NCBI RefSeq assembly: GCF_022662015.1 | Contig: NZ_JAKMCM010000001.1 | Coordinates: 310,001 to 374,000 of the forward strand | DNA: 64,000 nt | Reading direction: 5' to 3' | DNA from: Aestuariivivens sediminicola | GTDB lineage: Bacteria > Bacteroidota > Bacteroidia > Flavobacteriales > Flavobacteriaceae | Part shown: positions 44,757 to 53,701 of the stretch, piece after piece | Layout of the letters: each line of letters opens with the position of its first letter | How positions within the stretch are numbered: position 1 is the first letter of the stretch | Made by a program: the position numbers and the translations under genes | The notes under the pieces: generated by a model | Seen by the model: the letters and a program-made list of their open reading frames with translations, nothing else | The model's database searches: none | Told to the model about the DNA's origin: nothing

Positions 44757-45998
44757 CTATCTAATTTTCAACGTAACAAGACTTATAATGGCCAGTAATA
44801 TCCCAATAATCCAAAATCGTGTTACAATCTTACTTTCATGATATCCAGATTTTTGGTAATGATGATGTAAGGGAGACATTTTAAATATGCGTCTACCTTC
44901 ACCATATTTTTTTTTTGTGTACTTAAACCAACTCACTTGCATTACCACAGATACATTTTCTGCTAAAAAAATGCCGCATAACACTGGTATTAACCATTCT
45001 TTGCGAACTGCTATGGCAATAACAGCGATAATTCCTCCTATGGTTAAACTTCCAGTATCACCCATAAATACCTGAGCCGGATAGGTGTTATACCATAAAA
45101 ATCCAATCAGCGCCCCTACGAATGCGGCGATATAAATGATGATTTCCTCGACACGAGGGATGTACATGATGTTCAAGTAATCTGAAAAAATAATATTACT
45201 GGATACCCAAGCAAATATGCCTAATGTAAGAACAACGATCGCTGAAGTCCCGGCTGCCAATCCGTCAATGCCATCCGTTAAATTGGCCCCGTTGGATACC
45301 GCTGTGATAATGAAAATTGAGATGAGAATAAAAATAACCCATGCATATTTATCCAAACTTGCGTCAATCCAGGTAATTAAAGATGCATAATCAAATTCAT
45401 TGTTCTTGACAAAGGGAATAGTAGTTTTAGTCGATTTCGTTTCGTCCTGAAACAACTTAGAAGGTGAAATGTTTGGGTTCTGTTGGAGTAATTCATGCTG
45501 CACAGTCTCCGGCAACTTTTCTTTTATGGTGACATCTTGATTGAAATAAAGTGTTAAACCCACTATTAAACCTAATCCTACCTGTCCTAAAACCTTAAAT
45601 CTGCCTTTTAAACCTTCCTTATCATTTTTAAATTTCTTTAGATAATCATCAACAAAACCAATAGTACCCATCCAGATGGTCGTCACCAATAATAAAACGA
45701 TATAGATATTGTCCAGTTTTGCCAATAAAACGACCGGAACTAAGGTGGCCAAAATAATGATGATTCCCCCCATTGTTGGTGTCCCTGCCTTCTCTGACTG
45801 TCCTTTCAAACCAAGGTCTCTTATTGTTTCCCCCATCTGTTTCTTCAACAAAAATTTAATGATACGTTTACCATAAATTGTTGAAATTAACAACGACAGA
45901 ATTATAGCGAACGCAGCTCTAAAGCTGATAAATCCGAAAAGGGAAGCCCCTGGGAATTGAAACTGTTTCTCTAAATATTCAAATAAGTAGTATAACAT
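44757..45998 (-). CDS. mraY: Phospho-N-acetylmuramoyl-pentapeptide transferase MraY
   Basis: The 413-residue membrane protein with about ten spans has the MraY motifs TMGGIIII near residue 76, FVDDYLK near 117, [10 protein letters not shown] near 240, [10 protein letters not shown] near 315 and [10 protein letters not shown] near 377. It makes lipid I from UDP-MurNAc-pentapeptide and undecaprenyl phosphate. Between residues 155 and 200 there is an extra hydrophilic part ([19 protein letters not shown]) that is absent in E. coli MraY and common in flavobacteria. Confidence 0.96.
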   Translation of the reverse strand: MLYYLFEYLEKQFQFPGASLFGFISFRAAFAIILSLLISTIYGKRIIKFLLKKQMGETIRDLGLKGQSEKAGTPTMGGIIIILATLVPVVLLAKLDNIYIVLLLVTTIWMGTIGFVDDYLKKFKNDKEGLKGRFKVLGQVGLGLIVGLTLYFNQDVTIKEKLPETVQHELLQQNPNISPSKLFQDETKSTKTTIPFVKNNEFDYASLITWIDASLDKYAWVIFILISIFIITAVSNGANLTDGIDGLAAGTSAIVVLTLGIFAWVSSNIIFSDYLNIMYIPRVEEIIIYIAAFVGALIGFLWYNTYPAQVFMGDTGSLTIGGIIAVIAIAVRKEWLIPVLCGIFLAENVSVVMQVSWFKYTKKKYGEGRRIFKMSPLHHHYQKSGYHESKIVTRFWIIGILLAIISLVTLKIR

Positions 45999-46040
45999 TT
46001 AACTGGTTTAAAAGGATTCTGTGGTTATCACCTGAAGCCT

Positions 46041-47504
46041 TTATTTTTGTAATTGCTTTAAATATTCCTGTACTATTTTATAATCATCGAAATCAAAGCG
46101 CTCTCCGTTAATTTCCTGATATGTTTCGTGGCCTTTTCCGGCCAATAATATGATATCATTTGTTTTGGCCATTTGACATGCTGTTTTAATGGCTTGCCTT
46201 CTATCGGTAATAGAGAGTACCTTTTTGAAATGTTGTGGCTCGACTCCCTTTTCAATATCTTCAATTATGGCCTCTGGGATTTCACTTCTTGGATTATCAC
46301 TTGTAAAAATGACCTTCGTACTTAATGCTGACGCAATGTTGCCCATCTTCGGACGCTTGGTTTTATCACGGTCGCCACCGCAACCTACCACTGTAATTAA
46401 TTGCTCGTTTTTTGTCCTTATGCTATTAATGGTTTCCAAAACATTTTTTAAAGCATCCGGTGTATGTGCATAATCGACGATAGCTGTAATTTTTTCATCT
46501 GAAATTAAATACTGGAAACGGCCACTTACACTGTTTAATTCACTTATTAATCGCAGTATCTCCTCCTTTTCAAGACCCAAAAGTTCGGCTGTCGCGTATA
46601 TAGCTAATACGTTATAAGCATTAAAATGCCCAATTAACTTAGTCCATAACTCACTTTCATTTATTTTAAGTAACAGTCCGCTCAATTGATTTTCTAATAT
46701 TTGAGCCTTATAATCCGCATACCCCTTTAATGCATAAGTGAATTTTCTGGCCCTAGTATTTTGGAGCATAAACAACCCATTTTTGTCATCGACATTCACC
46801 AGGGCAAAAGCGCCGGAAGGTAAGCCATCAAAAAAATGTTTTTTTACATCTCGATATTCAGCGAAAGTTTTGTGATAATCAAGGTGATCATGAGTAAGAT
46901 TTGTGAATATACCCCCTGCAAACCTTAAGCCTTCCGTTCGTTTTTGATGGATCCCGTGAGAGCTGACTTCCATAAAACAAAACTCTACCCCCGTATCGTT
47001 CATGTCTTTTAAATACTTATTAATGCTAATTGAATCTGGCGTCGTATGAGAAGCCTTTAATACCTTATCATCAATCATGATGTTCACTGTTGATATGAGA
47101 CCTACCTTATAGCCTGCTTTTTTAAATAATTGATACAAAAGCGTAGCAACTGTAGTTTTGCCATTAGTCCCGGTAACACCAACTAACTTTAGGTTTTCTG
47201 ATGGTAAATCATAATAATTGGAAGCCATAACAGCTAAAGCCATATTACAGTTCTCAACTTCAATAAAGGTCACGCCTTCAGTAAGTTTCAGAGGTAGTTC
47301 TTCACAGATAATAGCAATTGCTCCATGTGAAATTGCCTGAGCAATGAAAGTATGCCCATCGGCTACATGACCTCGAATGGCTATAAATGCAGAACCTTTA
47401 TCCACCTTTCGTGAATCAAAAGTTAAGGCCCCGATAGAAATTGAAGTACTGCCCACAACAGCATTGATTGGTACTCCATATAATATGTCTTTCAATACCA
47501 TCAT
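46041..47504 (-). CDS. murE: UDP-MurNAc-tripeptide synthetase MurE
   Basis: The 487-residue Mur ligase has GVTGTNGKTTVATLLY near residue 108, TNLTHDHLDYH near 205, and the substrate-selecting DNPRSE near residue 405, which fits meso-diaminopimelate-adding enzymes, as does GKGHETYQ. It adds meso-diaminopimelate to UDP-MurNAc-L-Ala-D-Glu. The first ATG at 47504 overlaps the ftsI stop as ATGA; a second ATG follows immediately at 47501. It lies 42 bp before mraY; murF, which usually comes between, is missing here. Confidence 0.95.
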   Translation of the reverse strand: MMVLKDILYGVPINAVVGSTSISIGALTFDSRKVDKGSAFIAIRGHVADGHTFIAQAISHGAIAIICEELPLKLTEGVTFIEVENCNMALAVMASNYYDLPSENLKLVGVTGTNGKTTVATLLYQLFKKAGYKVGLISTVNIMIDDKVLKASHTTPDSISINKYLKDMNDTGVEFCFMEVSSHGIHQKRTEGLRFAGGIFTNLTHDHLDYHKTFAEYRDVKKHFFDGLPSGAFALVNVDDKNGLFMLQNTRARKFTYALKGYADYKAQILENQLSGLLLKINESELWTKLIGHFNAYNVLAIYATAELLGLEKEEILRLISELNSVSGRFQYLISDEKITAIVDYAHTPDALKNVLETINSIRTKNEQLITVVGCGGDRDKTKRPKMGNIASALSTKVIFTSDNPRSEIPEAIIEDIEKGVEPQHFKKVLSITDRRQAIKTACQMAKTNDIILLAGKGHETYQEINGERFDFDDYKIVQEYLKQLQK

Positions 47505-49516
47505 GAAGCCGTCAGTACTATTGTTTGATTATCACTTAATTTTATATGTTCTCCAACCGATTGTTTTTTTACAATACCGTTGCCATACAATTTTACATTC
47601 ACCTTGACTTGCATGTTTTCCAACAGACTAAGGGCATCCATAGCTGGTAATCCAACAACATTAGGCATGATCGTCTTATATTTTTGGGCTATCTTAAAAT
47701 AATGTTCATACTCCTGTTCTGCCAATTCACTTTTTACTTCCAGAGTTTTGACTTCATCTATTATCGGGGTATCTGTAAATATCTTCTGAGCAATTTTTTT
47801 GAATACGGGGCCAGAAACATCAGCCCCATAATACCCTACACTTTTATCGGGCTCGTGAATTACAACAATGCATGAATATTTGGGATCATCAGCTGGGAAA
47901 TAGCCTACAAAAGATGAAATGTAATTCAGTTTATCCTTATCTCGATAATCTTTTTGGCATGTGCCTGTTTTACCAGCCATGGAAAAATTCTTAGAATATA
48001 ATCGATGTCCCGTGCCATGCTCTTTGACGATAACATTTTTTAATAACTGCTGCAGTTTAAGAACCGTTGTTTTGGAGCATACTTGCTTATTAATCACTTC
48101 TTTTTTGAATGGTACGATCACCTTATCAAATTCCTTGACTTCCTTTAAAAATTGAGGTTTGACCATTTCACCATCATTCGCTATGGCATTATAAAAAGTT
48201 AAAGTCTGTAATGGTGTAAAAGAAACGCCGTAGCCATAAGCCATCCATTGCAGGGCGATACCGCTCCAACGCCCATTTTTAATCCTGGGATCAGGAATAA
48301 TCGGTTTACCCTCTCCAATAATGGGAATGCTCAGAGAGTCGTTCAAATTCATACTGTACAGGCGATCGATAAACTTACTTGGCTGCTGCCTATAAGCTTG
48401 ATCAATGGCTTTTACAATACCTGTATTTGAGGACACCTCGAAGGCTTTGGAAACAGAAATCTTGCCGTATCCTCCATTTTTTGAATCCCTTACTTTTTTT
48501 CCATAAAAAGAAATAATTCCTCTTTCCGTGTCTACGACATCACTGGTATCGACCAACTTATCTTCGATAGCAGCCGCTAATGCCATTAGCTTAAATGTTG
48601 ATCCCGGCTCATGGCTTTCTCCAACAGCGTAGTTCAACCGTTCATAATACACGCCTTTTGAACTTCTTCCTAAATTGGAAATAGCTTTAACTTCACCTGT
48701 TTTAGTTTCCATAACCACAACACATCCATGATCGGCTTTATATTTATCTAACTGCTCTAAAAGTGCATGATGCGCGATATCTTGAATATTAACATCAATT
48801 GTTGTATAAACATCATAACCGTCCTGAGGCTCTATTTGATTGTAATCCGTTAATGGCTTCCATTTATCTTTTCCTATCTTTTGCTTCCAACGTTTCCCAT
48901 CAATTCCTCGTAAATACTTTACTCCAAATGCGCCGTCAATTCCTGGTCTAGTCACATTTCCAAAATCATCTATGTGCTCATAACCTATAGTTCTTCGAGC
49001 AATACTTCCCATAGGGAATTCACGTTTAGTGTTTTGCTCCACAATCAATCCACCCGGAATAGCGCCTTTATTGAGCAATGGAAAACTTCGAAATCGGATA
49101 TAATCCGAATACGCCAGGTTCCTTGCCAATAACAGGTATTGATTTTTATTAGCGCGGGCCTTTCTTATCAGTTTTTCGTAGTACGAGGAGGGTCTGCCTG
49201 TAAAATCAGATAATGAATCGCACAAGTCCTCAATATGTGCCTCAAAAAGCTTACTTGAAGAAATTACAGCATCAATTGCAATATTATATTTAGGAATCGA
49301 AGTAGCCAATAAGCTGCCATCATCTGCGTATACATTTCCTCGGTTGGCAGGAATAGTGACGTTTTTTACGGCTTGTTTTTCAACCAAACTCTTGTATTTA
49401 TCCCCTTGCAAAAATTGAATGCTTACCAATTTAAAAATGACAGCCAGTCCAAAGATGAACATACATCCTGCTATAAAATACAAACGGTTTAATATGTTTT
49501 TCTCTTTTACGGCCAA
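47501..49516 (-). CDS. ftsI: Septal peptidoglycan transpeptidase FtsI (PBP3) with PASTA domain
   Basis: The 671-residue class B penicillin-binding protein has one N-terminal membrane span (FIAGCMFIFGLAVIF), a dimerisation domain and a transpeptidase domain. The catalytic Ser is near residue 305 (PGSTFK), the SxN motif is SSN and the KTGT motif (AGKTGTCQ) is near 518. A single PASTA domain closes the protein (IMPNVVGLPAMDALSLLENM to the end), unlike E. coli FtsI. It cross-links septal glycan made by FtsW. It follows the ftsL-like gene after 9 bp. Confidence 0.96.
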   Translation of the reverse strand: MAVKEKNILNRLYFIAGCMFIFGLAVIFKLVSIQFLQGDKYKSLVEKQAVKNVTIPANRGNVYADDGSLLATSIPKYNIAIDAVISSSKLFEAHIEDLCDSLSDFTGRPSSYYEKLIRKARANKNQYLLLARNLAYSDYIRFRSFPLLNKGAIPGGLIVEQNTKREFPMGSIARRTIGYEHIDDFGNVTRPGIDGAFGVKYLRGIDGKRWKQKIGKDKWKPLTDYNQIEPQDGYDVYTTIDVNIQDIAHHALLEQLDKYKADHGCVVVMETKTGEVKAISNLGRSSKGVYYERLNYAVGESHEPGSTFKLMALAAAIEDKLVDTSDVVDTERGIISFYGKKVRDSKNGGYGKISVSKAFEVSSNTGIVKAIDQAYRQQPSKFIDRLYSMNLNDSLSIPIIGEGKPIIPDPRIKNGRWSGIALQWMAYGYGVSFTPLQTLTFYNAIANDGEMVKPQFLKEVKEFDKVIVPFKKEVINKQVCSKTTVLKLQQLLKNVIVKEHGTGHRLYSKNFSMAGKTGTCQKDYRDKDKLNYISSFVGYFPADDPKYSCIVVIHEPDKSVGYYGADVSGPVFKKIAQKIFTDTPIIDEVKTLEVKSELAEQEYEHYFKIAQKYKTIMPNVVGLPAMDALSLLENMQVKVNVKLYGNGIVKKQSVGEHIKLSDNQTIVLTAS

Positions 49517-49525
49517 TTTAATGTA

Positions 49526-49840
49526 CTACTTCTGAGATTTGACTTTTATTTTTTTTGGTGGAATTATGGAGGGTTCCAATCCTTTTTCCTTCATTTTTAG
49601 AGCAACCGCAGATTCCATTTTGAGTTGCATGAGTTGCGATCGACCATCGAGAAACTTTGAGCGCAATTCCTTGACCTCATTATTCAATCTCGCTATTTCA
49701 TAGACCTTTTTATCAGCACTATGTGAACTTGCAATCATGACTATAGCCAGTACTGACAAAAAAATGATAAACCTCCAATTTTTAAAGGAGTCATCACTTA
49801 CTAAAAAAGTGCCCTTCAGTATGTTGTAAATATTTTTTTT
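49526..49840 (-). CDS. ftsL: FtsL-like divisome protein
   Basis: The 104-residue protein has a cytoplasmic N-terminus, one membrane span (WRFIIFLSVLAIVMIASS, near residues 23-40) and an extracytoplasmic coiled coil (VYEIARLNNEVKELRSKFLD). This build and the position between rsmH and ftsI identify FtsL, which joins FtsB/FtsQ and activates FtsWI. I chose Met at 49840 (MKKNIYNILKG), which fits relatives; the open frame reaches ten codons further upstream. Confidence 0.85.
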   Translation of the reverse strand, partial: KKNIYNILKGTFLVSDDSFKNWRFIIFLSVLAIVMIASSHSADKKVYEIARLNNEVKELRSKFLDGRSQLMQLKMESAVALKMKEKGLEPSIIPPKKIKVKSQK

Positions 49841-49957
49841 CATCTGAATATGTCCAATTTCAAAATGCACACCATTTGCTGTGCAGTACCTGTAACCCTA
49901 ATACTTCATGATTTACCTCCAAATACGCGAGTAAATCAAAACAACACTCTCGCAATT

Positions 49958-50854
49958 CTATATCTTCTCAGCAATGCGTAACTTAGCACTTCTAGCTCTG
50001 TTATTCATTGCTATTTCTTCTTTGGTCGGTGTAATCAGGCCATTAACTTTTTTTAATGGCACTTCATAATTTCCAAAAATATCGCGCTTCGGTTCACCCT
50101 CAAACATGCCATTTCTTATAAAACGCTTCACCAACCTATCTTCAAGTGAATGGTAGGATATAACACTTAACCGCCCACCTACCTTCAGCAATTCCGGAAC
50201 TTGAAGTAAGAACTCCTTCAGCACTTCAATTTCCTGATTAACTTCTATGCGTATGGCCTGATAGATCTGCGCCAATATTTTGTTTTCATATCGTGGTGGT
50301 AAAAATTTATGTAACACCGCTTTTAATTGATTACTGGTGACTATTGGGCTCTGCGACCTGGACTCTACAATACACCTTGCCATCGCAGGAGCCATTCGTA
50401 ATTCACCATATCTATAAAACATCTGTTTTAACTGCTCTTCGCTATATTGGTTAACCACATGGTAAGCGGACAATTTGTTTTCCCGATTCATCCGCATATC
50501 TAAATCGGCTTCAAATCGCGTTGAAAACCCTCTTTCAGCTACATCGAACTGATGCGAAGACACTCCAAAATCCGCTAAAATACCATCCACTTTAATGACA
50601 CCATGAAATCGTAAAAAACGTTTCATATATCTAAAATTTTCATTTATGAACGTGAAACGCGGATCACTGATTATATTTTTAAGAACGTCCCGGTCCTGAT
50701 CGAAAGCAAACAGTCTTCCTTTTTCTCCTAACCTATTTAATATTTCTCTGCTATGTCCACCTCCACCAAAGGTGACATCCACATAAACTCCATCTGCTTT
50801 AATATTTAAACCATCAACAGTTTCCTTTAATAGCACCGGATTATGATACTCCAT
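49958..50854 (-). CDS. rsmH: 16S rRNA (cytosine-1402-N4)-methyltransferase RsmH (MraW)
   Basis: The protein of about 298 residues has the SAM motif VDVTFGGGGHSREIL near residue 25, LADFGVSSHQFD near 95, RGFSTRFEADLDMRM near 107 and SYHSLEDRLVKRF near 220. It methylates N4 of C1402 in 16S rRNA. I prefer the ATG at 50854 (MEYHNPVLLKE) to one at 50863. Its start overlaps the mraZ end by 14 bp, so mraZ and rsmH are translationally coupled. Confidence 0.95.
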   Translation of the reverse strand: MEYHNPVLLKETVDGLNIKADGVYVDVTFGGGGHSREILNRLGEKGRLFAFDQDRDVLKNIISDPRFTFINENFRYMKRFLRFHGVIKVDGILADFGVSSHQFDVAERGFSTRFEADLDMRMNRENKLSAYHVVNQYSEEQLKQMFYRYGELRMAPAMARCIVESRSQSPIVTSNQLKAVLHKFLPPRYENKILAQIYQAIRIEVNQEIEVLKEFLLQVPELLKVGGRLSVISYHSLEDRLVKRFIRNGMFEGEPKRDIFGNYEVPLKKVNGLITPTKEEIAMNNRARSAKLRIAEKI

Positions 50855-51308
50855 AATCTTCATCTTGTCCCATTACCTCTTCTGCTAAATCAGCAAAATC
50901 TAAAGCCGCATCACTGATAGCTTGCTCATAGAGCGCCTTATCCCATATTTCAACTATATTAATAGCCGATGCCACAACGATATCTTTTGAGATACTTGCA
51001 AAAACCGTTAAATCCTTTGGTATTAATAAACGACCGTTTATATCGACTTCAACCATTTTAACCCCGGCTGTGAATCGTCGAATAAAATCATTGTTCTTTT
51101 TTTTAAACCTGTTAAGCTTATTTACTTTCTGCATTAAAACCTGCCATTCCTTTAAAGGATACAGTTCCAAACACTTTTGAAATACTGAACGACGCAATAC
51201 AAAACCCTCTTGTAGTATGGGAGAAAGTTGTTTCTTTAACGCAGCAGGCATCATTAAACGTCCCTTCGCATCGACTTTACACTCGTATGTTCCAATTAAT
51301 GATTCCAA
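50841..51308 (-). CDS. mraZ: Transcriptional regulator MraZ
   Basis: The 155-residue protein has two AbrB-like swapped hairpin domains. The signatures YECKVDAKGRLMMPAALKKQL near residue 9 and VEVDINGRLLIPKDLTVFA near 90 contain the DxxGR residues that contact DNA. MraZ is the first gene of the dcw cluster and in other bacteria represses or activates its own operon by binding repeated GTGG-type boxes. Three such boxes are found 52-76 bp upstream (51359-51384). Confidence 0.95.
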   Translation of the reverse strand: MESLIGTYECKVDAKGRLMMPAALKKQLSPILQEGFVLRRSVFQKCLELYPLKEWQVLMQKVNKLNRFKKKNNDFIRRFTAGVKMVEVDINGRLLIPKDLTVFASISKDIVVASAINIVEIWDKALYEQAISDAALDFADLAEEVMGQDEDYGVS

Positions 51309-51340
51309 TTAGGTTGGTTAGGATTTCGCTGTTTAAGTTT

Positions 51341-51348
51341 CAAATATA
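51341..51348 (-). promoter_or_regulatory. -7 element of the mraZ (dcw) promoter
   Basis: TATATTTG on the minus strand matches TAnnTTTG exactly. The -33 position falls within the MraZ-box repeats and has no TTG. The leader would be about 26 nt. Confidence 0.55.
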
Positions 51349-51358
51349 TTGAAAATTT

Positions 51359-51384
51359 TACCACATTTTACCACTTTATACCAC
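51359..51384 (-). promoter_or_regulatory. Three MraZ-box-like repeats upstream of mraZ
   Basis: On the minus strand GTGGTA occurs three times with a 10-bp period (plus-strand TACCAC at 51359, 51369 and 51379). E. coli MraZ binds GTGGG repeats with 5-bp spacers, the same 10-bp period. The repeats cover the expected -33 region. Confidence 0.7.
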
Positions 51385-51546
51385 TTTGTTAATAATTTTT
51401 TGTTGCGCTCTGTCTTAACAAGGATTTTATTTATCGCAATTCCACGCAGTACTTAACAGTTAAAATATCCCAAATGAAAAGCAAAACATTTATAGGATTG
51501 TCGAGATCACATGCCTTGAATTGTTTGTGATAATCGATTAAAATGA

Positions 51547-51575
51547 TTGAAATATGAATGATTTAATTATATTTG
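51547..51575 (+). promoter_or_regulatory. Primary-sigma promoter of the alpha/beta hydrolase gene
   Basis: TTG (51547-51549), 18-nt spacer, TATATTTG (51568-51575): an exact match. Transcription should start near 51581, about 20 nt before the ATG. Confidence 0.7.
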
Positions 51576-51601
51576 TTTTTATCGTAATGACCATTTGATT
51601 A

Positions 51602-52366
51602 ATGACAAAACATTTAAAAAAGGAAAAGAATTACAGTTATGTTGAAGTAGGTGAAGGCACTCCCATTATTGTACTACACGGTCTTATGGGTGGATTGAGC
51701 AATTTTAGTTCAGTTTTAGATTTTTTCAGTAAAAGAAACTATAAAGTCATCATTCCTGAGCTTCCTATTTATACCATGTCTTTAATTAAAACCAATGTAA
51801 AAAGTTTTGCAAAATACCTTCACGAGTTCATCAATTTTAAAGGTTTCAGTGAAGTTATTTTACTTGGAAATTCATTGGGTGGACACATTGGCCTCTACCA
51901 TACCAAACATTATCCTGAGAAGGTAAAAGGGCTTGTTATTACGGGTAGTTCCGGTCTATACGAGAGTGCAATGGGTGGTGGCTACACCAAGCGAAGTGAC
52001 TATGAGGTTATTAAAAAGAAAGCCCAAGAAGTATTTTACGACCCCGCCATCGCCACAAAAGAAATTGTTGATGAGGTTTATGCTTCCGTTAACGACCGTA
52101 ATAAACTCATAAAAACACTTGCAATAGCTAAGAGCGCTATTCGGCACAATATGGCGCATGATCTTCCAAAAATGTACACCCCAACATGCATCATTTGGGG
52201 TAAGAACGACACCGTTACACCTCCTGAGGTTGCCACAGAATTTAACGATCTGTTGCCAGATTCCGATTTGTATTGGATTGATAAATGTGGCCATGCTGCA
52301 ATGATGGAACATCCGGATGAATTCAATAGAATAATGGAAGCCTGGCTTAAAAAAAGAGGTTTTTAA
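51602..52366 (+). CDS. Alpha/beta hydrolase
   Basis: The 254-residue protein is an alpha/beta-hydrolase fold enzyme. The oxyanion segment HGLMGG lies near residue 27, the nucleophile elbow GNSLGG near 92 has the catalytic Ser, an acid is expected in WGKNDTVTP near 205 and the catalytic His in CGHAAMMEHP near 232. It has no signal peptide. The substrate is unknown; relatives hydrolyse esters or C-C bonds. It is encoded beside mraZ (divergent) and before engB, a position I recall as common in flavobacteria. Confidence 0.88.
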   Translation: MTKHLKKEKNYSYVEVGEGTPIIVLHGLMGGLSNFSSVLDFFSKRNYKVIIPELPIYTMSLIKTNVKSFAKYLHEFINFKGFSEVILLGNSLGGHIGLYHTKHYPEKVKGLVITGSSGLYESAMGGGYTKRSDYEVIKKKAQEVFYDPAIATKEIVDEVYASVNDRNKLIKTLAIAKSAIRHNMAHDLPKMYTPTCIIWGKNDTVTPPEVATEFNDLLPDSDLYWIDKCGHAAMMEHPDEFNRIMEAWLKKRGF

Positions 52367-52567
52367 TTGCAATTAAAAAATAGTTGCCATTAGCAGTAAT
52401 TTTCAGGAAAATAGTTCAAAGCAATCCTCTATAAATTAATTATTTATTTATTTTTTATCCGGGGTCCAACAACGAAAAACAATTCCTTTTCTTTGCTCCA
52501 AATAAGATTGGCAAGTTCTGAGATTGTACGCCATATTTGAACGCTTGAAATTTGAAACGACACTATC

Positions 52568-53173
52568 ATGCAAATAAAATCGGCCGAATTTGTGATGAGT
52601 AACTCCAATGTTGCTAAATGTCCAAAAAGCATGCTCCCTGAATATGCTTTCATTGGACGAAGTAATGTTGGAAAATCTTCTCTTATTAATATGTTGACTG
52701 GCAGAAGAAATTTAGCAAAAACTTCAGGACGGCCAGGAAAGACTCAGCTCATCAATCATTTCTTAATTAATAAAAATTGGCATTTAGTAGATTTGCCAGG
52801 CTATGGCTATGCACGCGTTTCAAAATCTGCTAAAAAAACGTTTCAAAAATTTATTACACAATATTTTCTTCATAGGGAGCAGTTAATTAACGCTTTTGTC
52901 CTGATTGATATCCGTCACGAACCCCAGACCATTGATTTAGAATTTATGCAATGGCTTGGTGAAAATGACATTCCTTTCTCCATCATCTTTACCAAAGCTG
53001 ATAAATTAAAAGCTAATGCAATTACAAGGCATATTGAAGATTACAAATCTGTACTTTTAAATACCTGGGAAGAGATACCTAATTATTTCATTACATCATC
53101 TTCCAAAACTATTGGAAAAGAAGAGGTTTTGAATTTTATTGAAGACATCAATGCAAATATGTCAATGACATGA
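52568..53173 (+). CDS. engB: Ribosome biogenesis GTPase EngB (YihA/YsxC)
   Basis: The 201-residue GTPase has G1 GRSNVGKSS near residue 31, G2 TSGRPGKTQ near 54, G3 DLPGYGYA near 76 and G4 TKADK near 141. The Tyr-Gly-Tyr after the G3 motif is typical of EngB. It is needed for late steps of 50S subunit assembly and often for cell division. The gap of 201 bp to the hydrolase gene has CATATTTG (52532-52539), one mismatch from the -7 consensus. Confidence 0.94.
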   Translation: MQIKSAEFVMSNSNVAKCPKSMLPEYAFIGRSNVGKSSLINMLTGRRNLAKTSGRPGKTQLINHFLINKNWHLVDLPGYGYARVSKSAKKTFQKFITQYFLHREQLINAFVLIDIRHEPQTIDLEFMQWLGENDIPFSIIFTKADKLKANAITRHIEDYKSVLLNTWEEIPNYFITSSSKTIGKEEVLNFIEDINANMSMT

Positions 53174-53227
53174 TGATAAGTTCATTAAATTAGGTAATAT
53201 CAATAAACACATTTAGAACCAGTCATC

Positions 53228-53605
53228 ATGGAAAGAAAGCGTATTGCATATCATTATTTAAACTATTTAGAAGAAGGCAATATGTCCGCGATAATCACTC
53301 TTTTCGACATAAATGGAACTGTTAATTCACCTATTTATGGTATTAAGAAGGCCTCCGATTTCTATACTCAGTTAAATGAAGATACCTATAGCTCGGAATT
53401 AGAATTGAAAGGCTTGTTTGAGGAGGCTAACACGTCCCGATTAGCACTTTATTTTTGCTATACCTGGATCCTCAAAAATAAGGAGCGTGTGACCTTTGAT
53501 GTGGTTGATATTATCGAATTCACTAAACAAGGAAAAATAAAAACGCTGAATATCATCTATGATACTGTTGTTACCAGAACATTAATTGAAAAATTAAACA
53601 GTTAA
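53228..53605 (+). CDS. NTF2-like (SnoaL-type) protein
   Basis: The 125-residue protein has the length and pattern of the NTF2-like cone-shaped fold: an N-terminal helix (AYHYLNYLEEGNMSAIITLF), a segment with GTVNSPIYGI, then beta strands (LALYFCYTWI and VTFDVVDIIEF). Such proteins are small enzymes or binding proteins of many kinds. The active-site residues do not reveal a reaction. It is 54 bp downstream of engB and could share its transcript. Confidence 0.72.
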   Translation: MERKRIAYHYLNYLEEGNMSAIITLFDINGTVNSPIYGIKKASDFYTQLNEDTYSSELELKGLFEEANTSRLALYFCYTWILKNKERVTFDVVDIIEFTKQGKIKTLNIIYDTVVTRTLIEKLNS

Positions 53606-53701
53606 ATTTTTTTTAATGATTTCATTATGCTTGAAACGAGTTAACTAAGCACTGTATGGGCTTATTAATAAAGAACGTATCGTCATGTCTACAGGACCTT
53701 T

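Noticed and set aside
52444-52653. 69-codon minus-strand frame across the engB start
   Set aside because: It is antisense to engB's conserved N-terminus and has no start signal.
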